DNA of 64,000 nucleotides from Haloprofundus salilacus (GCF_020150815.1 NZ_CP083723.1:1984001-2048000), one strand, 5' to 3'; numbered from the stretch's first letter, positions 10,511 through 19,594 are shown. Notes: generated by a model from the sequence alone, not told the origin. Numbers and translations are program-made.

Positions 10511-10828
10511 CGTCAAAAGCACTCCTCCTTCACTTTGCTCACTTCGTTCGCTCTGTTCAGTCGTCGGCCCGCTCGCTCGGCCTGACGGCCTCGCTCGCGG
10601 TACAATTACTTGACCGCCGACCGCAGCCCCCTCAGCGACTGCACTGCGACGAACGTTTATCAGCGAAGAGGGGACCAGACCTCCCGTGCGTTGACGAATC
10701 GCGCGGGGTCGGTTGAGGCGGGTGTACGGCACGCCGCTCCGCGAGTCGCGAAATTCGCTGTGCCGTCTGTTCGCCAAAATTTGTCAGTGCGTTCTTCACC
10801 CAAGCGTCGTCTTCCGCTCTTCGCAAGT
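10460..10828. other. Intergenic stretch between korB and a membrane protein gene
   Basis: This 369 bp stretch contains the inverted repeat at 10460-10510 and then a low-complexity run of CTCACTTCGTTCGCTC-like sequence to about 10600. The remainder to 10828 shows no convincing gene: the small open frames have poor codon bias and no family resemblance. It separates two convergent genes. Confidence 0.6.
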
Positions 10829-11176
10829 TCACTGCTGAATTCGTCGTCCGGTTCGGAGGAGGAGTACGCCAGCGGCCAAGGACATGGCAGTCGCAGGAAC
10901 GTACGGCCACTGAGTGCCACAGCCGAAGCCGCCGTAGCCGAGCAGGTCGTCGAAGGCGCCGACCAGTAGTAGTCCGAAGAGGAACGCCGCAAAGCAGCAC
11001 AGCGACACGACTGTGCTCACGGCGAGTGAGAGGGACGGTTTCCCGAGCCACGGGCCATCTCGATTGCCGAGGCTCCAGACGAAAGCGAACCCGAGCAGAA
11101 AAACACCGACCGCTGTCTGAGGAAGGCCTGTACCCGGCGTACAGAGCACCGTCTCGGAGATGAAGACGGAGACCAT
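10829..11176 (-). CDS. Small integral membrane protein, function unknown
   Basis: Starting at the ATG at 11176, the 115-residue protein is mostly hydrophobic with about three membrane segments: TAVGVFLLGFAFVWSLG, a long SLAVSTVVSLCCFAAFLFGLLLVGAF segment, and a C-terminal PATAMSLAAGVLLLR. It ends with basic residues (RTGRRIQQ). The frame is open further upstream but that part is Arg/Ser/Cys-rich and looks non-coding, so the internal ATG is chosen. It lies 43 nt downstream of a lipoprotein gene on the same strand. No family is recognised. Confidence 0.55.
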   Translation of the reverse strand: MVSVFISETVLCTPGTGLPQTAVGVFLLGFAFVWSLGNRDGPWLGKPSLSLAVSTVVSLCCFAAFLFGLLLVGAFDDLLGYGGFGCGTQWPYVPATAMSLAAGVLLLRTGRRIQQ

Positions 11177-11219
11177 GCCCGCCGTGCGCAGCGGGGAGTT
11201 GTAGACTTTCCGCCGTATC

Positions 11220-11870
11220 TCACTCCTCGTGTTCGACTCGCTCGAACAGCGACAGCACCGTGTCGCGCTCGTCGACGTCGGCGGGGTGCATCGCCAGCGC
11301 AACGATGACGTCGTCGCCGTGGGTAACCGTCGCGACGTGGAACCGTACGGACATCGACTCGTTCGACTGCGACGCCGACCCCTCGACGGAGACGTTGTCG
11401 GCTCTCACGTCACCCTCGTAGGTGACGACCGTCGCCCGCTCGCCGAGAATCGTCCGCTCGGTCTCGCCGACGCGTTCGAGGTCACCGACAGAATCGCCGG
11501 TGACGCCGTTCGAGAGGTCGAGCAGCCGTTCGACGAGTTCGTCGTTCGTCTCCCCGGCGAGCGGATTGGCGGAGACACCCGCGACGCTGGGGTTCGGCGT
11601 CGAGAGTAGAACGACCGAGGCGGCGCCGTCGGTGCGCGCGTACGACGAGAGCCACCCGACGAGAGTCACGTTCGTGTCGGTTCCGCCGATGCTGAGTCGA
11701 CGTTCGACGACGATAGACCGGCTTTCGCCAGGTTCGTAGCTCGCGTCCGCCAGCGCTCCGTCGGATATCGACGCCGGATTCGATTCGAGGGTCAGTGCGT
11801 CGGAACCGACGCACCCCGAGACGACGATGAGGAGTGCGAGCGCTGGAAGGAGAAACAGTGTGCGGTCCAT
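11220..11870 (-). CDS. Secreted lipoprotein, DUF6517-like
   Basis: This 216-residue protein starts with a hydrophobic signal (LFLLPALALLIVV) ending in SGC near residue 20, a lipobox for lipid anchoring on the outer face of the membrane. The mature part (ALTLESNPASISDGALADASYEPG, then ILGERATVVTYEGD) follows the pattern of the haloarchaeal DUF6517 family. Function is unknown; such proteins are exposed on the cell surface. The downstream membrane protein gene at 10829-11176 may be in the same transcript. Confidence 0.75.
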   Translation of the reverse strand: MDRTLFLLPALALLIVVSGCVGSDALTLESNPASISDGALADASYEPGESRSIVVERRLSIGGTDTNVTLVGWLSSYARTDGAASVVLLSTPNPSVAGVSANPLAGETNDELVERLLDLSNGVTGDSVGDLERVGETERTILGERATVVTYEGDVRADNVSVEGSASQSNESMSVRFHVATVTHGDDVIVALAMHPADVDERDTVLSLFERVEHEE

Positions 11871-11987
11871 ACAGTCAGAAGAACGTGTGTGACGAAATCA
11901 CTTACTCTAGTTCGAGCGTCGACGCGCCCGAACTCGTCGGTCTACGTGACGGATGCACGCGTTTTTTATGAGCCGGCGGGTAACTAC

Positions 11988-13364
11988 ATGTCTATGCCAG
12001 CGGACATGTACGATATCGTCGTGGTCGGGGGAGGCACTGCCGGGGCCTTCGCCGCTGCAACGACGGCCTCTGCGGGTCTCGATACCGTCATCGTCGAGCG
12101 GAAGTCGTCGGAGGAGGCGGGTCACATCGCCTGCGGTGACGCTATCAAAGGAAAGAGTTCGTTTCCGGACGTTATCGACCTCGACTATCTGAAGGAGGAG
12201 TCGTTCACTAACCGGAACATCCGGCGCGCGGTGTTCGAGAGTCCGAACGGGGAGACGCTCGATATCCCGCTCTCGGAACCGGGTGCGGTCATCGACCGCA
12301 AGCGATACGGCGAGATTATCCTCGAGGAGGCCGAGCGAACCGGTGTCGACATCCACTACGACACCGTCGTCCAGGACGTGACCCAAGCCGACGACGGCAC
12401 CGTCACCGGCGTCCGCGCCAAGCGAAACGGCGAGGTCGTCGACTACGAGGCCGACGTCACTATCGACGCCGCTGGCGCGCTCTCGCTTCTTCAGGACAAG
12501 GCCGATTTCTCCGGGACGACCTTCGACACGAACGTCAACTACTCGCAGTTCTGCTCTGCCTACCGCGAAGTCATCGACGTGAAGAACCCCGTTGACTGGG
12601 ACGACGCTATCGTCTTCAAACCGACCGAGGAGTTAGGATATCTCTGGTACTTCCCGCGCACGTCGACCGAAATCAACGTCGGCCTCGGCTTCCAGATGAA
12701 CAGAGAACCGATGAAACTCGTCGAGGCGCTCAAACGCGACCTTCGCGGGCGCGCGGAGTTCGCGGGCGCGACGGTGAAAGACAAACTCGGCGCGGCGCTC
12801 CCCACTCGACGACCGTACGACTCGGCGGTCGCGAACGGCTTCGTCGCCGTCGGCGACGCCGCAGGCCACGTCAACCCGACGACGGGTGGTGGCATCCCCG
12901 GCGCGGCGAAATCCGCACACCGCGCGGCCAACCGCGCCATTGCGGCCGTCGGCGACGGCGACGTGAGCGAGGAGGCGCTGTGGATGTACAACCACGACGT
13001 GATGACGGACTTCGGCAAGCGATTCGCGGCTATCGACCTCTACAACATCTGGGGCGGCGTCCACGACGTGGACGAACTCGTCGGCATCGTCACTTCGGTC
13101 CCCGGTCAGCAGTTGGCCGACGCCGTCGGCCGCGGCGGCACCGACTCGATGCATCTCGGGTTGAAACTGAAAACCCTCGTGCGGACGTTCGGCCACTGGG
13201 ACACGCTGTTCGAGTTGGCCCGCGTACGGAGCAAAGCGAATGAGTTGAAGGAACACTACGACCGCTACCCGTCCCGACCGGGCGGCTTCGAGACGTGGCG
13301 TGACGTGCGCGACGAGATCATGGACGACGTGTACGCTATCACCGGCGCGGACCCCAAGTACTAA
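11988..13364 (+). CDS. Geranylgeranyl reductase family FAD-dependent oxidoreductase
   Basis: A 458-residue flavoprotein of the FixC/geranylgeranyl reductase family. It opens with the Rossmann FAD motif VVVGGGTAGAFAA, carries a Cys motif GHIACGDAIKG near residue 50, and has YLWYFP followed by GLG near 225, the substrate-pocket signature of geranylgeranyl reductases. FAD motif VAVGDAAGHVNP follows. Enzymes of this family saturate isoprenoid chains of archaeal lipids or quinones, or reduce other polyprenyl substrates. ATG 11988 is chosen over the longer frame because a TTTTTTATG-type TATA element lies about 25 nt upstream; ATG 11994 is also possible. Which substrate it uses cannot be told. Confidence 0.88.
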   Translation: MSMPADMYDIVVVGGGTAGAFAAATTASAGLDTVIVERKSSEEAGHIACGDAIKGKSSFPDVIDLDYLKEESFTNRNIRRAVFESPNGETLDIPLSEPGAVIDRKRYGEIILEEAERTGVDIHYDTVVQDVTQADDGTVTGVRAKRNGEVVDYEADVTIDAAGALSLLQDKADFSGTTFDTNVNYSQFCSAYREVIDVKNPVDWDDAIVFKPTEELGYLWYFPRTSTEINVGLGFQMNREPMKLVEALKRDLRGRAEFAGATVKDKLGAALPTRRPYDSAVANGFVAVGDAAGHVNPTTGGGIPGAAKSAHRAANRAIAAVGDGDVSEEALWMYNHDVMTDFGKRFAAIDLYNIWGGVHDVDELVGIVTSVPGQQLADAVGRGGTDSMHLGLKLKTLVRTFGHWDTLFELARVRSKANELKEHYDRYPSRPGGFETWRDVRDEIMDDVYAITGADPKY

Positions 13365-13386
13365 CACCGACCCTTTCACTGCGGGG

Positions 13387-13401
13387 GGTGCGCTCCGCGC
13401 A
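13387..13401. repeat. GC-rich palindrome
   Basis: GTGCGC and GCGCAC flank TCC in the non-coding gap after the reductase gene. It resembles the palindrome after korB in having a TCC-centred loop. Possibly a transcript-end hairpin. Confidence 0.4.
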
Positions 13402-13549
13402 CTCTCGCCTGTAAAACGCTCGACCAAAAAGCGGCTCGCTCGGCCTTTCGGTCTCGGTCAGGATCCGAGACTCTCGACGCTCCGTATCGCCACCGCAGAG
13501 GGCGGGTAACCACACTCCGATGGAGTCGTCTCGCGAAGCATTGAACTTC

Positions 13550-14116
13550 TTACCCCTCGTCTTCGGCCAGCCACGCGTACGCCGGGTTGGAGTCGGCGAG
13601 CCGCAGCCGAATTGCCTCAAGGTCGCCGGGCGTCACGCCGTCGAAGAACGCCCGATCCGCTCGGCGGAGTCGACGGATCTCCGCCGCCGAGAAACCGTCG
13701 TGACTCGGCTCCGGGTCGACGGCGTTGCCGGTGTCTATCTCGTACGCGTCGCCGAAACACCGCTCGAAGATGTATGCTGCTCGCTCGAGGTGGAGCCGCG
13801 AACTGACGACGGACACCGTCTCAACGTCGGGTGCGTGCTCGTCGACGAGGACTCTGCTGAAGTAGCCGTTTCCGCGGGTGTCGTGGGCCTCGTCTTCGAG
13901 CAGAATGCGTCCGGGGTCGACCCCTCGCGAGACAGCGTAGTCGGCCATCACCTCGCACTCCGCCCGCGGGACGTCCGGGTTCGTCGCCGCGCCGGTGAAC
14001 AGCAGGTACGGGGCGCCGGTTCCTTCGAAGGCGTCGACCGCGACGTCGACGCGTCGCCGGAGGTGGCGGTGAATCGAATCCGACCGGAGGCGGTCGCCGA
14101 GTGCGACGATGACCAT
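13550..14116 (-). CDS. YdcF/SanA-like (DUF218) protein
   Basis: The 188-residue product has the DUF218 layout: an initial strand VIVALGDRL, then APYLLFTGAATNPDVPRAECEVMADYAVSRGV, ILLEDEAHDTRGNGYF and VSVVSSRLHLERA, which correspond to the conserved segments (TGG-like turn, E-x3-M, E-x4-T, S/H) of YdcF and SanA. In bacteria this family is linked to envelope and vancomycin-related functions, and YdcF binds S-adenosylmethionine. No signal peptide or membrane segment is present here, so this member is probably cytoplasmic. It has a divergent-paralogue feel and no operon partner. Substrate unknown. Confidence 0.7.
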   Translation of the reverse strand: MVIVALGDRLRSDSIHRHLRRRVDVAVDAFEGTGAPYLLFTGAATNPDVPRAECEVMADYAVSRGVDPGRILLEDEAHDTRGNGYFSRVLVDEHAPDVETVSVVSSRLHLERAAYIFERCFGDAYEIDTGNAVDPEPSHDGFSAAEIRRLRRADRAFFDGVTPGDLEAIRLRLADSNPAYAWLAEDEG

Positions 14117-14161
14117 GGACGCAGTCGGTTTTCCAGCGACAAATACAGTCGTGTCACCGAG

Positions 14162-14836
14162 TTAGTCGAGGTCCGACGCTGACTGCGAGAGCAATACGCT
14201 CTGCAAAACCGTCTCCGCGCCTCGACGGACCCGCTCGGAAGCGGCCTGCTGGCTGATACCGAGTTCGTCGGCGATCTCCTGCAGCGAGACCTCTCGGGGG
14301 ACGCCGAAGTAGCCGTGTTCGACGGCGAGCGTCAGCGCGCTCCGCTGTTCGGGCGTGAGATCGAAGTTGTACTTCGCGTCCTGCTCCTCGTCGAGCGTGT
14401 AGATGCGCTCCACCCGGAAGGCGACGTCGTGGTCGAGACAGTAGTTGTGAAACTCCCGGAGTCCCCGGTGGTCGGCGAACCGAAGTCGGAACCGCCACGG
14501 GTCGTCGCCGTACGCCTCGAGAATCGTCGCCTCGCTCGCGACGAGAACCGCCGTGAGGTTCGCGGCGGTGTCGCTCCAGACGACGTGGTAGAGCACCCGA
14601 TGGTCGACCCGCGCGACAGCGGTCAGTTCCTCCACCACGTCGTCGCCTCGAACCGCTTGCTCGAAGGCGTCGAACGACTCGGTGTCAGGTCCGGTCGCCC
14701 AGAAAAACGGCATCACGCCGTCGGTCCCGATAGGGACCACGCGCTCCAGTTCGATGTGGATTCCCTCGGTGACCTGCGAGAGACGGCCGAGATCGAACGC
14801 GTTCGCAGGAATTTCGAGTTCGGCGACGACGACCAT
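14162..14836 (-). CDS. HTH_10 (bacterio-opsin activator-like) transcriptional regulator
   Basis: The 224-residue protein has an N-terminal Bat-like sensory region (VVVAELEIPANAFDLG at the very start) and a C-terminal HTH_10: LTPEQRSALTLAVEHGYFGVPRE, then LQEIADELGISQQAASERVRRG as helix-turn-helix. The ATG at 14836 is chosen because the conserved domain starts directly with it; the frame has another ATG nine codons upstream. It is divergent from the small regulator at 14934, with a shared promoter region of about 100 nt. Regulated genes are unknown. Confidence 0.88.
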   Translation of the reverse strand: MVVVAELEIPANAFDLGRLSQVTEGIHIELERVVPIGTDGVMPFFWATGPDTESFDAFEQAVRGDDVVEELTAVARVDHRVLYHVVWSDTAANLTAVLVASEATILEAYGDDPWRFRLRFADHRGLREFHNYCLDHDVAFRVERIYTLDEEQDAKYNFDLTPEQRSALTLAVEHGYFGVPREVSLQEIADELGISQQAASERVRRGAETVLQSVLLSQSASDLD

Positions 14837-14933
14837 ACGTCTGAGGGGAGTACGGGACTCCACTTAAGCGTCCGTACTGAACAAGCACATCACGAATTCC
14901 TACTTGGCATGAATAGGAACTGGGGAGAGGCAC

Positions 14934-15290
14934 TTGACGGACGACGACCCGCAAACGGCCGATCGGATTCGCCCAGCAGTCGAACTCAACAACGCGTTCG
15001 TGGCGCTGGCCAGCAGTATGCGGCGGCGAGTGCTGCTCGGCGTTCTCGAACGCAGTCCCCGCGAAGAGCGAACGCTGAGTGAGGAACTCGCGGCCGGGCG
15101 GGACGTCGAACGGAATCGAGTCCGGGCGCAACTTCGCCACGTCCATTTGCCGAAACTGGTCGTCACAGGTTACGTCGAATGGAACGAATCGACCGGCGAG
15201 ATAACGCGCGGTCCGGCGTTCGACGAACTCGTGCCGTTGCTTCGGGTTCTCGACGGCCACGCCGAGCATCTGCCCGGCGCGTGGCCCTGA
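14934..15290 (+). CDS. Winged-helix regulator (DUF7344-like), TTG start
   Basis: This 118-residue acidic protein resembles the regulator at 3275-3625: LASSMRRRVLLGVLE, then HVHLPKLVVTGYVEWNE. It is probably a DNA-binding repressor or activator. The first usable codon is TTG at 14934, preceded by GGGGAGAGG a few bases upstream. An ATG at 14909 in another frame opens an overlapping short frame covering this Shine-Dalgarno sequence. It is divergent from the HTH_10 regulator at 14162-14836. Confidence 0.75.
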   Translation: MTDDDPQTADRIRPAVELNNAFVALASSMRRRVLLGVLERSPREERTLSEELAAGRDVERNRVRAQLRHVHLPKLVVTGYVEWNESTGEITRGPAFDELVPLLRVLDGHAEHLPGAWP

Positions 15291-15366
15291 ACGCGGCGTC
15301 GAAACTGACGGCAGCACCTACGACAGCCGCAACCGCTTTTGGCGTGAGGACCTTTCGTTTCGATAC

Positions 15367-16200
15367 ATGACCCAAGGAGACGAACTCGGCAGCGACGACG
15401 TTCCGCCCGCGAACGGAATGCCGATGCTCGGTCTCGGCACGTGGGAGAACACGAACGCCGACGAGTGTCGAAACGCGGTCCAGACGGCGTTGGAGATGGG
15501 CTACCGCCACATCGACACCGCGCAGGCGTACGGCAACGAAGCCGAAGTCGGCGAGGGAATCGCCGCCGCCGACGTTCCGCGCGAGGACGTGTTTCTCGCG
15601 ACGAAGGTGTGGATAGACAACCTCGCCCGCGACGACGTCGTCGAGACGACGAAGCGGAGTCTCGATGAGCTCGGCGTCGACTACGTCGACCTCCTCTACG
15701 TCCACTGGCCAGCCCGCGAGTACGATCCCGAGGAGACGCTCTCGGCGTTCAACGAACTGTACGACGAAGGGCTGATAGAGCGCATCGGCGTCAGCAACTT
15801 CGAACCCGAGCACGTCGACGAAGCCATCGAACACTCCGACGCCCCCATCTTCGCGAACCAGGTCGAACTGCATCCGCTGCTCCCGCAGGAGGAACTGCGC
15901 GAGCACTGCGCCGACCGCGACGTGGAACTCGTCGCGTACTCGCCGCTTGCCCGCGGGGAAATTGCCGGGAACGACACCATCGCCGCCATCGCCGAAAAAC
16001 ACGACGCCAGCCCGTTCCAGGTGAGCCTCGCCTGGATTCGCGAGAAAGGTGTCACCGCCATCCCCAAGGCGACGAGCGAGGAGCACATCCGCGACAACTG
16101 GGAGTCGCTTGGGGTTGACCTTGACGACGACGACGTCACCGAAATCGACGCCATTGACCGGACCGACCGCCGCGTCGACCCGAGTTTCGCCCCCTGGTAG
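15367..16200 (+). CDS. Aldo/keto reductase
   Basis: This 277-residue NADPH-dependent oxidoreductase has the family's TIM-barrel signatures: MGYRHIDTAQAYGNE (catalytic Asp and Tyr), LATKVW (catalytic Lys), LLYVHWP (catalytic His), and the C-terminal cofactor motif VTAIPKATSEEHIRDN. It would reduce aldehydes or ketones, as in the family that includes 2,5-diketogluconate reductase. Physiological substrate unknown. The gene stands alone and is followed by strong T runs at 16262-16287. A methylglyoxal synthase is encoded 6 kb away, and aldo/keto reductases can detoxify methylglyoxal, but this link is speculative. Confidence 0.92.
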   Translation: MTQGDELGSDDVPPANGMPMLGLGTWENTNADECRNAVQTALEMGYRHIDTAQAYGNEAEVGEGIAAADVPREDVFLATKVWIDNLARDDVVETTKRSLDELGVDYVDLLYVHWPAREYDPEETLSAFNELYDEGLIERIGVSNFEPEHVDEAIEHSDAPIFANQVELHPLLPQEELREHCADRDVELVAYSPLARGEIAGNDTIAAIAEKHDASPFQVSLAWIREKGVTAIPKATSEEHIRDNWESLGVDLDDDDVTEIDAIDRTDRRVDPSFAPW

Positions 16201-16260
16201 ACGCCGCCGAAACCCGACGCGTCGGCGACTTCGTTTCCGTCTCCAGCGCGTTTCGTTCCG

Positions 16261-16288
16261 CGGTTTTTTGTCCTCCGTTTTTTTTTAT
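16261..16288 (+). terminator. T-rich terminator after the aldo/keto reductase
   Basis: Two T runs (TTTTTT and TTTTTTTTT) lie 60-90 nt after the stop codon in otherwise GC-rich DNA. This is the typical form of archaeal intrinsic terminators, and aCPSF1-type termination also uses U-rich 3' ends. Confidence 0.65.
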
Positions 16289-16416
16289 CCTCCATTTTCG
16301 CCCCCAAGTTTTCGCTCCATACTCCTCGTCCGTCCGAATTGGGAGGGTGACGCCGCCGGTTCGCCCCGGTGTCGAACCCACAAAATTCACATCACCTGCT
16401 ACGACACTGTGTTCCA

Positions 16417-17157
16417 ATGGAATCAGCCACGCAACCGGGGTTGGTCGGCGCGATACGCATCGACCTCGTCCGCTTACACGAGACGTGGATGGAGCTCGTC
16501 TTCCCGCGCCAGCTAGACGCCGGACGCTCGGTCATCGGGAAGTGGAAACCGCAGACCGGACCGCAGCGCGCAGCCTACTCCGTCTGGAGCGCGCTCGGCG
16601 TTCCGCTCGTCGCGCTCGCGTATCCGCTTCTGCTACTCGGCTTCGCGACGCGGTTCTACGCGAAGCGACTCGACAGCGCCGGGGCGCGTCTCGGTCTCGT
16701 CGGCGTCGTGCTCCTCTCGGTGGTCGTCTGGGGAGCGCTTACCGCGTTCGCGCGGTACCAGTTCTCGACGAACGGCTTTCTGGCGGTGCTCGCCGCCAGC
16801 CTCGTCGCGACGCTCTCGGCGGCGCTCGCCGTGGTCTTCTCGCGCGTCGGCGGGCGCGGGACGAGCGTCCTCTTCGCGTACCCTTCGGTGATGACCGCGC
16901 TGTTCCTCCCGCCGGTCGTCGCGGCGCTTTACTCGCCGACGCTCTCGGAGATCGTCTTCCCCGGCAGCCAGACGGTCGCCATCTGGCTCCTCGACAACGT
17001 TCTCGCCATCGGCGGTCTCGATCAGTTCCTCCGCGAGCGGTTCACCCTCGAAGGGTTCGCGTACGTGCTGATGTGGTTCGGCGTCGCGGTTCCGCTCGGC
17101 TGGCTACTCGGTATCGTCGTCGCCCTCGCGGATATCGTGCGCCCGCGGCGGCGGTGA
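16417..17157 (+). CDS. Polytopic membrane protein, function unknown
   Basis: A 246-residue protein with a polar N-terminal ~55 residues (LVRLHETWMELVFPRQLDAG) followed by about five hydrophobic segments, including ALGVPLVALAYPLLLLGF, LVGVVLLSVVVWGAL, FLAVLAASLVATLSAAL and a final FAYVLMWFGVAVPLGWLLG. It ends in basic RPRRR. ATG 16417 is preferred to 16369 because upstream codons lack normal bias. No family recognised. The small two-TM protein gene at 17220 follows on the same strand. Confidence 0.75.
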   Translation: MESATQPGLVGAIRIDLVRLHETWMELVFPRQLDAGRSVIGKWKPQTGPQRAAYSVWSALGVPLVALAYPLLLLGFATRFYAKRLDSAGARLGLVGVVLLSVVVWGALTAFARYQFSTNGFLAVLAASLVATLSAALAVVFSRVGGRGTSVLFAYPSVMTALFLPPVVAALYSPTLSEIVFPGSQTVAIWLLDNVLAIGGLDQFLRERFTLEGFAYVLMWFGVAVPLGWLLGIVVALADIVRPRRR

Positions 17158-17219
17158 CAGTCAGATTCCGGGGACTGTCTCGGAGAAACTCTTAATCGCG
17201 CTCCGTCCAACGCTCTCAC

Positions 17220-17405
17220 ATGCAGTTCGATCTCACGACGACCGTTGCACTGTTCGTCGTCCCGTTGCTGGTAATTATCGGCGGAACGGTGACGAGTCCG
17301 ATGCCGACGACAATCAGCGTCGGCGTCAGCGTCGGTATCGCGCTGTTCGGTGTCCTCGCGCTCGTCGTCGGCATCAAACACGGCGAGTACCGCGCGGCGC
17401 GCTGA
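17220..17405 (+). CDS. Small two-TM membrane protein
   Basis: The 61-residue protein has two hydrophobic helices, about residues 7-26 (TTVALFVVPLLVIIGGTV) and 32-50 (ISVGVSVGIALFGVLALVVG), then a short basic tail. A CTTAAT element near 17187-17195 is about 27 nt before the ATG, the leaderless spacing, which supports it as a real gene. Function unknown. Confidence 0.65.
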   Translation: MQFDLTTTVALFVVPLLVIIGGTVTSPMPTTISVGVSVGIALFGVLALVVGIKHGEYRAAR

Positions 17406-17421
17406 AACTGCCGTTTCTCAC

Positions 17422-18531
17422 CTATCGCACGTCGAGCGACTCGTCGGTCACGTTCGAGGCCACGGCGACGCCGACGATGCTGACGACGAGTCCCGCGACG
17501 ATGAACGCCGCGAGTCGGTACGTCGGCGGAAGTTCGCTGCCTATCCCCGGCACGAAGGCGTGTGGAAGGATGCCTTCGCGCTCGAGATACCACCCGGTGA
17601 ACCCCCGAACCACGAGGCCGAGCGCGACGACGCCGAAGGGGAGGTTCCAGTACGGCGAGCGCACCTCGTCGGTCTGGATGAGTTCGTCGACGAGGCGGCC
17701 GGTACTCGCCGTCAGCGCCGCCAGCGCGAGCCACGGGACGCTGCTGTAGAGGAACTGAATCGCGGGGACGACAACGGCGTCGCCTCTCGCCAACGCCGAG
17801 GCCTCCAACCCGCCCAGAAAGACGCCAACGAGCGTCAGTCCCGCGGCGACGACGTAGGTGACGACGGACACCTGCCCGGAGTAGAGCGCGTCGCGCACCC
17901 GCTCGGGAACGTTCGCGAGGCGTTCGTCGATGGCGAGTCCCTTGTACAGCAACACTGCACCGAGAAGCGACGCGAGAAACGCCACCGCCAGCGCGGGCGA
18001 CTCGAATCGGAACAGCAGAAGCGGCAGCAGCAGCAAACCGATACCCATCGGAACGAGCACCGTCTGGCGGAGTTCCTCGTCGGCGAGAAACTGCTTGAGG
18101 AGGTAGTACGTCGACTCGATGTCGCGGGCCTGCCGGACGACGATTCGGTCGACGGCGTCGACGCGGAGACGGCTCTCGACGACGGGGACGAGTCGCTCGT
18201 CCTCGGCGCTGTCGACGACGACGACGACGCTCTCGGGGTCGTACTCCGCCACGAGTTCGTCGAGTTGCGCGGCGACCGACCGGTCGGCCCCGACTATCGA
18301 CTCGCTCGCCCCCGAGACGACGGCGACGACCGCCTCCTCGCGTTCGTCGCGCAGGTCGCGGGCGACGCGGAGCGCTTCGAGGAGGCAGTTCACGCTCGTG
18401 TCCTCGGGGTCGGCGAGCCCGACGTCGACGACGAGCGACTGCACTGCTTCCCACCCGGAGACGGGGGTCTGCAAGCCGGTCTTGCGCCCGATGTCGTTCG
18501 CCCGGTCGACACAGAGGACCAGCGTTGTCAC
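17422..18531 (-). CDS. DUF373 family membrane protein
   Basis: This 369-residue protein has a soluble N-terminal ~150 residues with Rossmann-like strands (LVLCVDRANDIGRKTGLQTP, AVVAVVSGAS, VVVVVDSAEDE) and a C-terminal half with about six membrane helices beginning LVPMGIGLLLLPLLLF. That arrangement and the CVDRANDIG start identify the archaeal DUF373 family, whose function is unknown. The start is GTG at 18531; GATTTTTAG at about 18560 is 27 nt upstream, so the mRNA may be leaderless with GTG. It lies 67 nt downstream of the SppA-type protease gene on the same strand. Confidence 0.85.
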   Translation of the reverse strand: MTTLVLCVDRANDIGRKTGLQTPVSGWEAVQSLVVDVGLADPEDTSVNCLLEALRVARDLRDEREEAVVAVVSGASESIVGADRSVAAQLDELVAEYDPESVVVVVDSAEDERLVPVVESRLRVDAVDRIVVRQARDIESTYYLLKQFLADEELRQTVLVPMGIGLLLLPLLLFRFESPALAVAFLASLLGAVLLYKGLAIDERLANVPERVRDALYSGQVSVVTYVVAAGLTLVGVFLGGLEASALARGDAVVVPAIQFLYSSVPWLALAALTASTGRLVDELIQTDEVRSPYWNLPFGVVALGLVVRGFTGWYLEREGILPHAFVPGIGSELPPTYRLAAFIVAGLVVSIVGVAVASNVTDESLDVR

Positions 18532-18598
18532 ACGTCAGCGGAGCACCCGGTGGGCTAAAAATCCTCCCAGTCGTCGGAGTTCCGTCGCCGTTCCCGGG

Positions 18599-19594
18599 TC
18601 AGAACTTGAACTCGACGCCCTCGGCGTCGAATCGACTCGACAGTCCCGCTCCGAGCGCGTACGCGACGCCTTCGGCACCCCGACGGAGTCGGACGGTGAG
18701 CCCTTGCTGCGGCTCGAACTTCTGGACCACCGCGTCGGCGCCAAGCAGTTCCGAGAGTCTCGCTTCCACGTCGTCGCGTGCGCCGAGTTCGTCGACGAGT
18801 CCCAGTTCGTGGGCGTCGGTGCCGATGTAGACGCGGGCTTCCGTCTCGCGAATCGTCTCGGGGTCCATGCCGCGCCCGTCGGCGACGCGCTCGACGAAGT
18901 GGTCGTAGAGTCGGTCGACGATCCCTTGCAGATACGCCCTGTCGTCGTCGGAGGGTTCCTTCAGCGCCAACCCCGCGTCCTTGTACTTCCCGGCGGCGAA
19001 GCGCTCGTAGGAGATGCCCAACTGCTCGGCGAGTTCGTGGACGTTCACCGACGAGCCGATGACGCCGATGCTCCCGACGATGCTCGCCTCGCGCGCCCAG
19101 AGTTCGTCGCAGCCGCTGGCTATCCAGTAGCCGCCGCTGGCACAGGTGTCAGTGGCGTAGGCGACGGTGGGGCCGTCGAACTCGACGGCGGCGTTTCGGA
19201 TGTCGTCGCTCGGGACGACTTCGCCGCCCGGCGTGTTCAGCCTGAGGAGGAGCGCCTCGGCGTCGCCGTCGTCGTCCGCCCGCTCTATTTGCTCGACGAC
19301 GTCGTCGGCGGGGGTTCCCACGCTCCCGGTCGGGAGCGGACCACGGCCACGATCCCGAGAGATGGGTCCCTGGACGGCGACTTCGGCGACGTTGTACGCC
19401 GAGACGCGGGAGGCGGCGATTCGCGACGCGAACCGCGCGCCGAGGGCAACGGTGACGAGCACGAGCACCACCCCGAGGAGGTCTTCGAGCGACTCCGGTA
19501 CGGACAGAAACAGTATCCAACCGACGACGGCAGCGACGAGGACCCCGAGGAGGACGATGACGACGCGTTCAGCCGTTACTTTCCGCGACTTCAC
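18599..19594 (-). CDS. sppA: Signal peptide peptidase SppA-type serine protease
   Basis: The 331-residue membrane protease has two N-terminal hydrophobic helices (VIVLLGVLVAAVVGWILF and LLGVVLVLVTVALGA) and an S49 protease domain. The catalytic Ser is in CASGGYWIASG and the general-base Lys in FAAGKYKDAG; LNTPGGEV is the oxyanion-side motif. Such enzymes cleave remnant signal peptides in the membrane. The start is GTG 19594; an in-frame TGA lies three codons upstream, so no longer protein is possible. A GGTGA sits 6 nt before the GTG. A short ATG ORF at the expected transcription start overlaps it (see findings). Confidence 0.9.
   Translation of the reverse strand: MKSRKVTAERVVIVLLGVLVAAVVGWILFLSVPESLEDLLGVVLVLVTVALGARFASRIAASRVSAYNVAEVAVQGPISRDRGRGPLPTGSVGTPADDVVEQIERADDDGDAEALLLRLNTPGGEVVPSDDIRNAAVEFDGPTVAYATDTCASGGYWIASGCDELWAREASIVGSIGVIGSSVNVHELAEQLGISYERFAAGKYKDAGLALKEPSDDDRAYLQGIVDRLYDHFVERVADGRGMDPETIRETEARVYIGTDAHELGLVDELGARDDVEARLSELLGADAVVQKFEPQQGLTVRLRRGAEGVAYALGAGLSSRFDAEGVEFKF

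Noticed and set aside
14909-15082. The 58-codon frame at 14909 as an independent protein
   Set aside because: Ser/Arg-rich text without a domain; kept only as a possible control element for the overlapping regulator.
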